Shown here: positions 10,473 through 21,030 of the stretch, in pieces | Numbering within the stretch: position 1 is the first letter of the stretch | Layout of the letters: each line of letters starts with the position of its first letter | From: Bugula neritina | Taxonomy: Eukaryota; Bryozoa; Gymnolaemata; Cheilostomatida; Bugulidae | Reading direction: 5' to 3' | NCBI GenBank assembly: GCA_964035545.1 | Contig: CAXIUT010000261.1 | Coordinates: 1 to 21,123, forward strand | Length of the DNA stretch: 21,123 bases | Program-made: the position numbers and the translations under genes | The notes under the pieces: generated by a model | Databases searched by the model: none | The model's input: only the letters and a program-made list of their open reading frames with translations | What the model was told of the DNA's origin: nothing

Positions 10473-10559
10473 CCCAACCCCAACCCCAACCCCAACCCCA
10501 ACCCCAACCCCAACCCCAACCCCAACCCCAACCCCAACCCCAACCCCAACCCCAACCCC
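10473..10559 (+). repeat. Internal telomere-like block 2, (CCCCAA)n
   Basis: 87 nt of regular CCCCAA, again beginning with a three-C unit. It lies 68 bp upstream of the first ATG of the minus-strand coiled-coil gene and may interrupt its open frame. It is followed by about 200 bp of very AT-rich DNA, like the subtelomere after the other left-end blocks. It therefore looks like the left telomere of the segment running to the contig's right end. Confidence 0.95.
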
Positions 10560-10757
10560 TTTTTATATTATTTAGGTTATTTATTTATATAAAACAAAAA
10601 ATTAATATTTGTTCTTTTGGTTTTATTATTATAGTAAATATTCTACTATATTCTACTATATTGTTATTTATATTTGTTTTTAGATTATATCCGTTCTTAT
10701 TCTACAAATTTATTCCTACCTCTATTTTTATATTAAAATAGAAGAACAACAATTTCG

Positions 10758-11534
10758 ATGTCAGGTTTTTCTACTCTCAAAACATACTACGAACAGCCAT
10801 ACGATCAATCCCTCAAAATCTTATCCTCCAAATAATCCCTCCTACCACTTCTCTAGAGCAGAGTACTAGTTACTTTCCTCAAACATCTTGAAACGCTTCC
10901 ATTATCTGCCCCTCTCTAATCAATAAAAACCCTCATCCTAACAATCCACCTTCTAAAACTCTCCCCAAAAACAATCAAAACAATCTTCCCCCACCCAAAT
11001 CTAAAAATAAAATAAAAAAAAGATAAAAACATAGACACAACCCTCACCCATCTACTCATAGACAAACTAACCCGATATCTGAATTATCTACTGGTTCAAC
11101 CTTAAAGTTAAACAACAAAAGAATAATAACTAGACATTCTAACAAAAGATATCAACCAATTTAAAAATATACAATATGCTAAAAATGAAATTATCATAGG
11201 ATATGCCTAATACGTATACTGGTACATAGAATAAACCATCTTTCAACTATGGATCAGAATCGCAAGACAAATACCTTAACTATCAGTGCTTTCAACTGAG
11301 ACTTTTATTGTTTTTTATCAACAATATTCTCTCTTTTGCACTTATAAACGAAAAATACCTATAATTAGACATAAATATCTAAAAACTGTAGTGCTGGATG
11401 CCCAAATCAACACCAAAATATAAAAAATGTATCGATCTATACAATAACCTCAAGAATGTGAGAGTATTTTAGGGTAAAATAAAGGTATGAGTAAGTTGTT
11501 GGATATGATGGAAGATATCGACGATGATTTTTGA
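10758..11534 (+). CDS. Hypothetical 258-aa protein
   Basis: Intronless, ATG 10758-10760 to TGA 11532-11534. It starts MSGFSTLKTYYEQPYDQSL. The N-terminal third is Leu/Lys-rich and helical (LESRVLVTFLKHLETLPL, LILTIHLLKLSPK). The middle has aromatic helices (IIIGYAEYVYWYIEETIF). The C-terminus is charged and acidic, ending in MSKLLDMMEDIDDDF. No signal peptide or clear TM segment. I do not recognise the family. TAR codons are read as Glu. It is the first gene after internal telomere block 2, and the roughly 200 bp between them (10560-10757) hold only AT-rich DNA. It converges on the next gene with an 85-bp gap. Confidence 0.78.
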
Positions 11535-11619
11535 CATTTATTATCAATATTTATTATCTATATTTATATCAAATTAACTGATAAATAAAAGATTAATACG
11601 AGAAAGATTACAAAAGAGA

Positions 11620-11970
11620 TCAAGATTGCTAGTGTAGATATCTGGCAACAGATTAATCCGATCGTAATCGTTTGTAGGGTTAGTCATTATCAGAATAGAT
11701 ATTTATCTACTGCATCTAGTTGAACTTTTTGACTTGTTTTCTGAATTTACAGCACATGAATATGACAATAGCAGTCAATAGGAGACAAATACCAGAACAG
11801 ACAAAAAGAGCAAGGAAAATTCCATTAAAATAAGATGTTAAAATGATGATGCCTAATCCAATATCAGTCATGAATGTAAGAACAGCTCCTAAAAATATTA
11901 TTTTGAAACAATGAGATTGACACAAGAGTTGTTTGATTGTTATTTTGCTGATGGGGTCGATTGGTTACAT
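11620..11970 (-). CDS. Small two-TM membrane protein, unknown
   Basis: A 116-aa protein, ATG 11968-11970 (MEPIDPISKITIKQLL) to TGA 11620-11622, no intron. Two hydrophobic helices are clear: IIFLGAVLTFMTDIGLGIII and GIFLALFVCSGICLLLTAIV. A basic CCKFRKQVKKFN stretch follows the second, then a short charged tail. The juxtamembrane Cys-Cys could be palmitoylated (inference). I do not recognise the family. Confidence 0.75.
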
Positions 11971-12353
11971 GAATCTTTGTTGAGAAATGTTTATCAAATC
12001 TATTAAAAAACTAATTGATAAGACTTGATTTATTTAATAAATATTGGAAATATCATTTAGATGATGCTCATGAATTGATTCAATTTTAATAAAATGGAAG
12101 AACATCTTTTATTTATGAGGAAAAATTATTTTAGAATATAAATCAGAATATCCTACTTTATCATTGATTTCAAATCTAATTTATATTGAATTTAAAGTCA
12201 AACCAATCGATATATAGATATTGTTCTTAAAAGTTTAAAATTTGAAGGGAATAATCTAATTTAGTAGTACTTATTGGACAATTATCTCGGGTTAATTTCA
12301 TAGCTTAATACTAAGACCTAATAATATTATGAATGGCCCATAATACATAAGAT
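11971..12353. other. Intergenic, no supported gene
   Basis: AT-rich sequence. A short plus frame (MEEHLLFMRKNYF from 12094) is open for only about 35 codons, not enough to call. It probably holds the 5' flank of the two-TM gene and the 3' flank of the small ORF. Confidence 0.5.
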
Positions 12354-12560
12354 TCAATTGATTTTTCTTTGAGTTTTTATAGTACTACTTTAATACACTT
12401 TTTCTAGAACATTTTCCTCTTCATTAAACCTTCTACACTATCATAAAATTCAAAAAATGACTATTTCATTGATTATTTCCTGATAGTCCAACTACTTCAA
12501 CTTCCTATATTTCAAAATAGATGAGTCCATGCTCAAATTATCCTCCTCCATGGTCTACAT
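12354..12560 (-). CDS. Small helical protein, tentative (one intron)
   Basis: A 60-aa product, METMEEDNLSMDSSILKYRK at its start (ATG 12558-12560). A 24-nt GTCATTTTTT...ATGATAG intron (12438-12461) contains the only in-frame TGAs. Removing it continues into CRRFNEEENVLEKVYESS and TGA 12354-12356, with spliced length a multiple of three. Composition is charged and helical. It lies divergent to the ABC transporter with 111 bp between starts. A protein this small could arise by chance under a one-stop code, so support is moderate. Confidence 0.5.
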
Positions 12561-12671
12561 CCATTTATCACCCTTCTTTTTGTTCTTTTGCAATATCAAA
12601 ATATATCATTTTAGGTCCCTTTAAGCCCAACTTATGCGTTGCACATCCTATAATAGTTAAATAATTGAAGC

Positions 12672-15600
12672 ATGGAAAGGTTCATAGAAAGAGATATTGC
12701 AGACAGAGACATCTAGTTTTCTGATCGCAATGAAGCTCTCAACCAAAACAAACACTAAGAAGACTACTAACCTTAGATAACTGAGCCCTGCCCTCATAAA
12801 GATCTATTCCGTTACTCAGATTTCTGGGACAAACTTCTGATGATTCTAGGAAGCATCTTCTCAGTAACCAACGGATTTTCTGTTATTTTCTACGCAAGAC
12901 CTCTCAAAGACCTCATCAACGCCTACCGACCAGATTACAACTACTAACAACAAGTCCAAAACATAGCCAACGCCTCGAAATCATTCGCTCTCAACGGAAT
13001 ACTCGTATTCATCAGTTGCGCATGCATGAATATCTGCTGGACTATTGCCAGTCAACGCCAACTGATCAAAATCAGAAAGCTTTACTATAAGTCACTGTTG
13101 CAACAAGAACTATCTTGGTATGATAAAAATAAACCCGAATAAATATGTAGTGATATGTACGTTCAAACCCAAAGAGCCCAAAACGCATTCGTATAAAGTG
13201 TCACAAGCATGCTAACCTGTCTAAGCATGTCTTTGGGTTCAATAGTTGTTTCCTTTATTTTAGGTTGGAGACTAGCAATAGTTTTGAACTCCTATGTACC
13301 AGTGATCGTTGTTTTGAACTACGCCAGATCAAGATACAACATCAAAGCCAAATCCAAAACCTCAGATCTTACCATGAAACTCAATGGAAGTGTATTCTAG
13401 GTTTTCTAGAATATAAAAACAGTCAAATATCTCAACGGATAGGATTACTAATAAGAAAGATATACAAAAAATTTGAATAAATACAGAGATATTAGTATAA
13501 GACTCAACAAGAAGATGTCTGTGATTTGGGCCATTACAGCCTTCGCATCCTATGCTGCTGTATTCGCCTTGGGATTTTGGTATGGAACCAAAATGGTTAT
13601 CTAAGGAGTTTATAATAGCAATACTGGTTAAATATATACCATTGGAGATGTCATTTCCATATTTTTTTGCATGTATATATCAGCAGTCAACTTTAATCCT
13701 CTCTCTGGACATTTCGCTAACCTCACAGGATGCAGGATAGCTCTAGCCAAAATCATACAAATAATCTAAAGAAGGCCGCGTAAATCTCAAGGATTCCAAA
13801 CCTGCATGACCAACATAGAATAAATATAATTCAAAAATATAACTTTCCACTACAACAAACCTCTATTCGCCAACTTCAACATGACAATCAGAAGAGGAAT
13901 CACAGCTCTAGTCGGCACCTCAGGAAACGGCAAAAGCACACTCTTAAATCTACTAATCAAATTTTACTAACCCTTCCACGGAGATATCATTCTATGCAAT
14001 GACAATGTAGAACAACTAGTTCGAGATATAGATTAGAATAGTCTCAGAGATAAAATTGGATATGTAGGACAGTAACCTGTTTTACTAGGAAGAACACTAA
14101 GAGAAATATTAGTCAGTACTGAAGGAGTAACCGATCAACGGATATGGGAAGTATTGGATATGTGTTGTATTGCCGATCTTATCAGATAGGTGCGATTAGA
14201 CACTCCGTATAACATGGTCAGTGGAGGTCAAAAACAAAGATTGGCCATTGCTAGAGCTATCCTCAGAAATCCCTAAGTTCTTATTCTTGATTAAGGAACT
14301 TCAGCTCTCGATAGCATCAACTAAAGACATGTACTGGCCAATATAAAACAACATTCTGGCATTCCTTTTATTATTATGATCGCACATAGAGCAGAAACTT
14401 TATCATAGGCCAACCAAGTCTTCAAAATAACAAAGGGAGAAGTATAAGAAGTCAGAAAGAGTTAATTTGAACGCGTGATGAAAGATATCGAAGAAAACTA
14501 AGCTGAAGAAATGATTGATGAGTAACAAAGAGCATTTGAGGAGATGTAGATCTAAAACGAAAGGATATCATAGAGAATAACCTAAAATTCATAGAGAGGT
14601 TCAAATAATGGATCATTATAGGAGTAAAAAGTTAAATTCAAATGGTCATATTTCTGGAAACTAATCGATATCAACAAAAGATACAAAAAGAAATACATAA
14701 TAGGTATCATCGCAGCTATCCTACTCGGTGCCATCTTCCCCAGCTTTTCATTGATACTCGCCACCCTCTGTAACCTAGGAGTACAAGTCTAGAGTACAAG
14801 CGATGCCAATTAAATAGAATAACTTACATCAAGAAGTCACGTCCTATCACTCTTCCTCTTCATTGTTGCTTTTTTGAATCTTATCATGATCATTGTCAAG
14901 GAATGGTCTTTCGTAGATATTGGAGAGAATCTTAGTGTGGTTCTTAAAAAAGCAGCATTCAAAACTACAGTCAACTTGCCTATGGCATAGATATAAAAAA
15001 GAGGAAAATCTTCATTGGTTCATCTGGTTAATACCAGTACTGATCATGCTAAAAATTTAGCATCTATCACCATATCGAGTTTCTTTGATGTTTCTGCCAC
15101 CATGGGAGTAGGTCTAACTATTGCCTTTGTACATTCCTGGCAGATAACAATAGTGGCATTTCTTTTGATACCTCTTGTTGTGGTTTCAGGTTTTATTCAA
15201 AACAAACTTCTTACGACTTTATCAGAAAATGCAGATAAAATATATAAACAAACTCACTAGATGGTTCTATAATCCATCATAAACAATCGCACAGTCGCAA
15301 GTCTCAACCTTCAAGAACGCTACATAAAAGAATACGACTTCAAACAAGATGAAGGCATGAAAATAACAAAAAAAAATTCAGTTTACTCCGGTCTAACCAT
15401 GGCAATCTCACAATGTTTAATGGCTTTTACTATATGTCTGATCTACTATATTGCTGCAGTGATATGTTAGAGTTATAACGTTAGTTTCGCTGATAGTTTT
15501 ATCGCTATCTATGCTATCATGTTTTCTGGCATTCAAGCAGGCACCAATATCTAATTTATCGGAGGCATGTCCAATGGATTTCTAAGAACAGCTCAATACT

Positions 15601-16496
15601 TTGATGTTGTAAAACAAAATAGCTAAACTTTAGATTATAACTATTCTAAAAGTAGTTCTCAATATCATAAATTTTAAGATTAGGAAGGATAATTCGGACC
15701 AAATGTATAAAGATTAATGAACAGCGGAGTCCTATAATTCAAAAACGTATACTTCAAATATCCAACCAGAAAATAATATTTATTCTAGAATCTATCTTTT
15801 ACGATCAAAGCTGGATAAAGAGTGGCTATTGTTGGTCAATCAGGTACAGGAAAAACATCAATTGCTGATTTATTGTTCAATATCTATACTCCATAGCAAG
15901 GAGAAATCACGCTTGATTATGTCAACACCAACTCTTATAGAAAAAAAGGTACTAATCCTAATATTGCCATCGTATCCCAGTAACCAGCACTATTCAATCG
16001 ATCAGTCAGTGATAACATCAGATATAACATGAATTGCTCTTCAGAAGATATTGAGGAAGCATCTGTTATATCATAGGCCCATGATTTCATCGAATAGGGT
16101 AACTTTGGCAGAGAAGAATAATAGGTAAATGAAAGAAGAAGTATTCATTCGAACAAATCATGGCATCGATTGTCAGGATCAAAAGGAAATCTCTTTTCTG
16201 GCGGACAAAAACAAAGAATCGCCATTGCTCGGGCTCTTGTTAGAAAACCTACACTTCTCGTTATGGATTAAGCCACATCAGCACTAGATAAATAATCAGA
16301 GTAAAAAGTGTTAGGCAATATGAAAAAAATGTAATGCAGTCAGTTAATTATTGCCCATAGATTATCAACTATCCGTAGTTGTGATCGAATAATCGTAATA
16401 AAAGATGGTAAATTAGCTGAAATGGGTACATACTAGGAGTTGATATAGTTGTAGGGATAGTTTAATCGTTTAGTTTCAGGAAAGAAGGAGAAATGA
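12672..16496 (+). CDS. Full-length ABCB-type (P-glycoprotein-like) ABC transporter
   Basis: A single intronless ORF of 1274 aa with TMD-NBD-TMD-NBD layout. The ATG (12672-12674) is preceded two codons earlier by an in-frame TGA, fixing the start; the stop is TGA 16494-16496. NBD1: Walker [10 protein letters not shown] (about 415-423), GQEP (467-469 region), signature VSGGQKQR (516-523), Walker B LILDEGTSALD, H-loop [11 protein letters not shown]2: A-loop [10 protein letters not shown], Walker A GQSGTGKT (about 1055-1062), SQEPALFN, signature [15 protein letters not shown], Walker B LLVMDEATSALD, H-loop [10 protein letters not shown]. Catalytic Glu 541 and 1200 and the SQEP Glu are all TAA codons, so both sites are intact if TAR is Glu. 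Between NBD1 and TMD2 is a charged, TAR-rich linker. NBD1 uses Gly instead of Ala after the catalytic Glu. It should export lipids or xenobiotics by ATP hydrolysis; the substrate cannot be told. Confidence 0.96.
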
Positions 16497-16626
16497 TTGT
16501 TTGTCATTGATTTAACTAGTAATAATCTATTATTTGTGATTGTTTTAAATAAATAGAGATTATCGTGATGATTATTAGTTTAAAAAATCAAATCTGGGAT
16601 AATATATATATTTTTTCATATTATTT

Positions 16627-17503
16627 ATGCACAAAACAGGCTCAACTTCATTTCTTCGATAAGTTCTTGATCACCTCGACGACTCCTCATCCCAGAACCA
16701 TCCACATTCTATTACATTCAGAGATAAGGATCATAAACTGATCAAATAGGAGGCATAAACCAAATACAAACGCTTCGTTTAGCTCGCCCATCAAGTACTT
16801 TAAACAATATTTAGAAAAGTCAACTTAGTAGAAAGATATTAGAATTGAAATAGACATTATGTGAGATAAATCCTGAGGCTTTGGAGGAGATGGAAAGAGA
16901 TTGTGATCGGAAAGTTGGAATAGATTAGGGAAGTAAATAAAAAGATAAAAGTAAAGGGATTAAAAAGAAAGATAAGAAAAAGAAAAAGAAAGAAAGATTG
17001 TTCTATGATTGATCTTTGAACTTGATGTTACTAATATTAATAGATATCATGGAAGATTAGGGACTATATAGTTGTCAGAATGGAGATAAATTAATGAGGC
17101 AGTATGCGCGTATCTTTTACCTGTTATTTAGATTGATGATTTAGTAGATAAATTAGGTCGCTTTGAGAATGATGAATCCTTATGGGGTGATTCTCTAAAT
17201 AACAATCTATCAATATTATTAATTTTTGTAAGGTAAATATTTATTTAATTTGAAAAGATTCGAAAATTAGGCAAAGCTTAACTCACTTCTATAGCTCTAG
17301 GACAGACAGATAGCTATTAAAGATCAGATGATTAGGATATTTTATCAATCTTTCATCAGAGATTTTACTATACTTCTTTCCACCATCATGATCATCTTTT
17401 GATCAAAAATTTATAAGAAATAGAAAATAACATCTTGAACCTGATTGAAAATATCCTGACAGCAACAAAGATAAATATTTACTAATAAAAAAGAAATAAA
17501 TGA
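16627..17503 (+). CDS. Coiled-coil protein with faint Beclin/Atg6-like motif (two introns)
   Basis: A 270-aa model starting MHKTGSTSFLREVLDHLDD. Intron 1 is 16795-16814 (20 nt, GTACTTTAAA...TTTAG). Intron 2 is 17000-17043 (44 nt, GTTCTATGAT...TTAATAG) and removes an in-frame TGA at 17010. Spliced length is a multiple of three, with stop TGA 17501-17503. The N-terminal half is helical (KYKRFVELAHQ, LSRKILELKETLCEINPEAL), followed by a poly-Lys patch. Then comes YHGRLGTIELSEWREINEAV and CAYLLPVI, which recalls the GRLP...W-EINAA..LLL stretch of Beclin 1, but the rest of the evolutionarily conserved domain is not clear. If intron 2 is wrong, the first part is a 121-aa protein ending at 17012. 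The Beclin link is a guess. Confidence 0.6.
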
Positions 17504-17742
17504 TCATTTTAAGAAGAACTAAGATATCTACAGCCTACATAAAGTATTAACTAAAAAATATCTTTTAAGCCAAAAGAATAACTCAACTACTAATAGTTAC
17601 ATCAAAAAGAAAGCTTCTAAATGATACTAAATCAATTATTCAGGTCAAGAAGGAGGTTTAATCTAGAATATTCCAGAAAGTTCATGATTACCATCCAATT
17701 TGTCTTTATTGTAGCATAATTTACATTATTATCAACACAAAC

Positions 17743-18966
17743 ATGGATTTCTTCAAATACTTCTTTATGGGCCTCATACCACCTCCCTCAGAAACAAACT
17801 AGCCTCCGCTCAGAGAAATCTAACTGACAACTATCGCTCCAGAAGATAAGATCAAAGATACCGAAAGATAATTATCAGGAGATGGAATAATGTCTGAAAC
17901 TATATTCAAAAAAGAATAAAAGAAATGTCATAAATCAAGTGTCAAGAAAATGGTTAAAGCTATAACATTGAAAATAGTTCAAATAAATAAGATATCCTAG
18001 AGAAATAGATCATAACTTCTTTGCTTTGGAGATCTGATAGGTATCATCAATAGAAAAGATAAAAAATAAAATTTTTACAAAAAAACATATGAAGTTACTA
18101 TCGGCCATAATAAAGAAATCAATTCTCTATAAGCTATAAGAGATGGAGCTTTGGATTCATTGATAATCTTTTGGAATGACAACTGTTAAGAATTTGAATT
18201 AGAGTAGCTTATAAAAAGCAAATCTAGACTAGTTTTTGTTATCTAGTCGATAAAAGAACTAAATCTATTCCTTTCGAAATATTAGAATGATATCATTAGC
18301 AACTATGGTGATCAACCTCTCTAAAACTGCATGGACAAATTATTTTTAAATATCAATTATGATAAAGATAGGTTTATCATTTAATTTTAAAACAAACAAA
18401 AATCATCATAAAAATTAACATAATTTCTAATAAATAAATATTCTACTTTCAATAGCATAAAAAAACAAGAACTACTTCTAAAATATATAACAATCTAGCA
18501 ATATAAGTAACTCAAATCAGCTCAACCATAGCTAATAATCAAAAAAATAACATAAATAAAAAATATAATCTTAAGATAAATCTAAGAACTAAAAAGAAAA
18601 TAAGAATTAATAAGAATAAATCTTATATTAGAATAATAGGCTAAAAAATAATGTTAAGAGGTGATTCAGCCCGTTCGCAAAAATAGTTCTTTTTAGGCAT
18701 AGCTATAAGCAGAATACTTCAAGAAGAGATAGAGTCAAAAATAGACCAGATAAAGTGGTAGCAAAGCTGTCTAAACTGAATAATTATACTATTTTTTGGA
18801 ACTTTATGATCATAGTAATTAAGATCTTTCTCCTAGTAAAAATCAATCAACCAATTCTTTCCATCGTTCGAAAAGGGTTCAGAGAATAGTGAGATCAAAA
18901 AGTTGGAACTCACTAGCTGAAGCCAAATAATAAGAAATCGATGAGGAATTGTTCAACAAGTATTGA
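17743..18966 (+). CDS. Hypothetical coiled-coil protein, 407 aa
   Basis: Intronless ORF from ATG 17743 (MDFFKYFFMGLIPPPSETNE) to TGA 18964-18966. The same frame is open further upstream to an ATG at 17500 overlapping the TGA of the preceding gene, so an 81-codon extension is possible; it reads as plausible protein (VKKEVESRIFQKVHDYHPI). Residues about 60-220 look globular (CFGDLIGIINRKDK, LDSLIIFWNDN, KSRLVFVIESIKELNLF). A coiled coil follows (LREIEELKRKEELIRINLIL), then a Ser/Lys/Arg-rich tail with SKRVQRIVRSKSWNSLAE. No TM segment is convincing. Family not recognised. It is convergent with the TLDc gene, 76 bp away. Confidence 0.75.
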
Positions 18967-19042
18967 TATTTATTAATTATGTGTCATTTCTTCTTTAATA
19001 TTAAATCAATAAGACTAAAATCTAAATTATAAAGGCGATCGA

Positions 19043-20770
19043 TCATATTTGAGGTACAACTTGGAACACCTAGAAATCTATAATTCTGCATTGCTTTCCC
19101 TCCTTCACTCCTGTCAAAAATTTCCAACTTTCCTGGCAAGACTCAAACTGATTTTTCCAATTATAACTATTGGGGAAGTTAGTTATGCACTGAAGTGTCT
19201 TGTTTGTTTAGAAGATCTCAAGGTCTCTTAGGTTAAATAATGCTCCAAAGATGGGTCCCATATCATAATCATAGTCAATAGCACTTTTTCCATTTCTGAT
19301 ATGTTCCAATTTCTCTTTGAGATCGATAGCCAGCAAGAAGGTATTGTTTGTATTATCATGTCCATGTTTTTTAGCTTTCAAAGGAGTAAAAGCTCCTATA
19401 AGTTTGTGGTGTTAGGTTTTTATAATAGTCAATGTATTTTCAAAGGAATCGCAGACTTGATGATAATGATTCAAATTGAAGTCGTTTTACGAGGCACGAT
19501 AAATAAATTTTATTTATTTTGGAAAATTTAGACTTTCAAGAATGAAATCTGTTGAAGATTTATTCATTACCAGTTTAGATTATAATTTTGTTAGCTAATA
19601 TTGGTTAAATGGTTTTAATGCATCCTGGTAGCTACTTCTTAACCTGTTTTTTATCATTAACTTGCTTTATTTTAATTTATTCAGTATTTTTTCTTCCCTT
19701 AAATTGTTAATTTTCCTTTAATTTGAAAAGTTTTGCATCAAATCAAATAACTAACTACCAGATAGTTTCACATCTTTCTTCTCTTATTTTTTAAAGCTCA
19801 ACTTTTCTGATGATATCCCTTGATAACATAGATATTTCTTCAACATATTTCTACTATTTTAAACCTACTCTTTAACTTTTTCACCCATCAAATAGATTTT
19901 CTTAGCTATTTCTTTCTGTCTCTTTAAATTTTAGTTCACAGCTTCAACAAATTTAGATAAACCAAATTTCATAAAGCACAGTTTATGATTCTATGAACAC
20001 TTTTTACACTTTTATGATGAACAAATATAAGATTAACTTTTACAATCTTTTTATGCACAAACCATAGAAACCTACTCCCCTCCAGGACACATACCAGATC
20101 CTATGTTGAATTCACATTATTTGAAAAATTAATTAAATTTTTCATTGTTTTGTAGCTCTTAAATTTAAGAAGAGTTTTAATTTACAACTAGATTTTATTT
20201 TATTTAGTTGGTTTTTTCTTAAGGATATAATTTTTTATTTATTGACATTTCATATTATTTTCTTTCAAGATTATGTCTACAACTTGCCATCACATTAGTT
20301 CTTTTAAAAGGTTTGTATTAAAAGAAATTTTTGAATTTTTAATGCCTTATTTTCTAAAATTAATCATATCCAAATTGAAAATATTTCTTAACCTCCGCTA
20401 AACTTTTACATTCTTTCTTCGACTTATATTTTGTAACTGTTGATTTCTTTTAATCCTCCTTCAGTTTAAAATCATAAACTTATTCTTTAGAGAAGAGTTT
20501 CATTTTTTAATCATTGCTCGAAATCTCATTCTCAGTAATTTAATCAAGTGGACCACATTCCTCCTTCTTTTCCTAACTCATTCTTTCTATCTCACTAGAT
20601 TCTTCACTTTCTTTGTTTTCTTTCATTTCATGTTACACATCAATATGTTCCATCACCAGATCAGAGTCCAAGTTCTCAGGAATTTCAGAATCAGCTGACC
20701 CTCCTTCACAAATGATCTATTCAATAGTCTAACTATCCTCTTCTTCCTTGTTCATGCATTTTGCTTCCAT
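19043..20770 (-). CDS. TLDc-domain protein with Cys/His (B-box-like) zinc motif and coiled coil
   Basis: A 575-aa intronless ORF, ATG 20768-20770 (MEAKCMNKEEEDSETIEE) to TGA 19043-19045. The N-terminal 220 residues are acidic and Lys-rich. Cysteines at about 228, 238, 243, 250, 255 and 258, His 262 and Cys 265 (VCAEKDCKSESYIC, CKKCSENHKLC) form a B-box-like zinc site. A coiled coil follows (about 270-400). The C-terminal 160 residues match the TLDc domain: FIYRASENDFN, HYHQVCDSF, TLTIIKTEHHKLIGAFTP, NTFLLAIDL, GPIFGALFNLRDLEIF, NFPNSY and the final IIDFEVFQVV. TLDc proteins (OXR1, NCOA7, TLDC1) act in oxidative-stress resistance and V-ATPase regulation. The Zn-finger/coiled-coil/TLDc order resembles proteins I recall from large ciliate families. 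The exact role is unknown. Confidence 0.88.
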
Positions 20771-21030
20771 CAACCCAACCTTCAAACGAATAACGAATAA
20801 CTGATAAATCAAACGAAAATATCCATTTTTATATAGTTAGAAAAATAATGATTTTTAAGTTATTTGGTTCAATTCTGGTCAATGACTTATTTTTAAATTA
20901 TCAATCAATTCACAAATGAAAAAAATCAAAAAATGTAACAGCACATAAAATCAAAAGATAATTTGATCATAATTAGTAATAAATCATATTTTGACAAAAA
21001 AAAACAAAATGATAATATTATAATCTACCA
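20771..21030. other. Right subtelomeric non-coding region
   Basis: About 260 bp of AT-rich DNA between the TLDc gene start and the right telomere, containing its presumed promoter. I see no gene or repeat. Confidence 0.7.

Noticed and set aside
5099-10559. Transposon bounded by telomeric repeats (as in ciliate telomere-bearing elements)
   Set aside because: Those elements have inverted terminal telomeric repeats and a transposase. Here the blocks are direct repeats and the interior holds ordinary genes with no transposase motif.
10410-10592. ORF of (Asn-Pro)n repeats
   Set aside because: It is the telomeric CCCCAA block read in frame, not a protein.
14292-16271. ABC transporter with both catalytic glutamates changed to Gln (degenerate ATPase)
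   Set aside because: That reading appears only under the TAR = Gln code. With TAR = Glu both sites are normal, and other conserved Glu positions agree.
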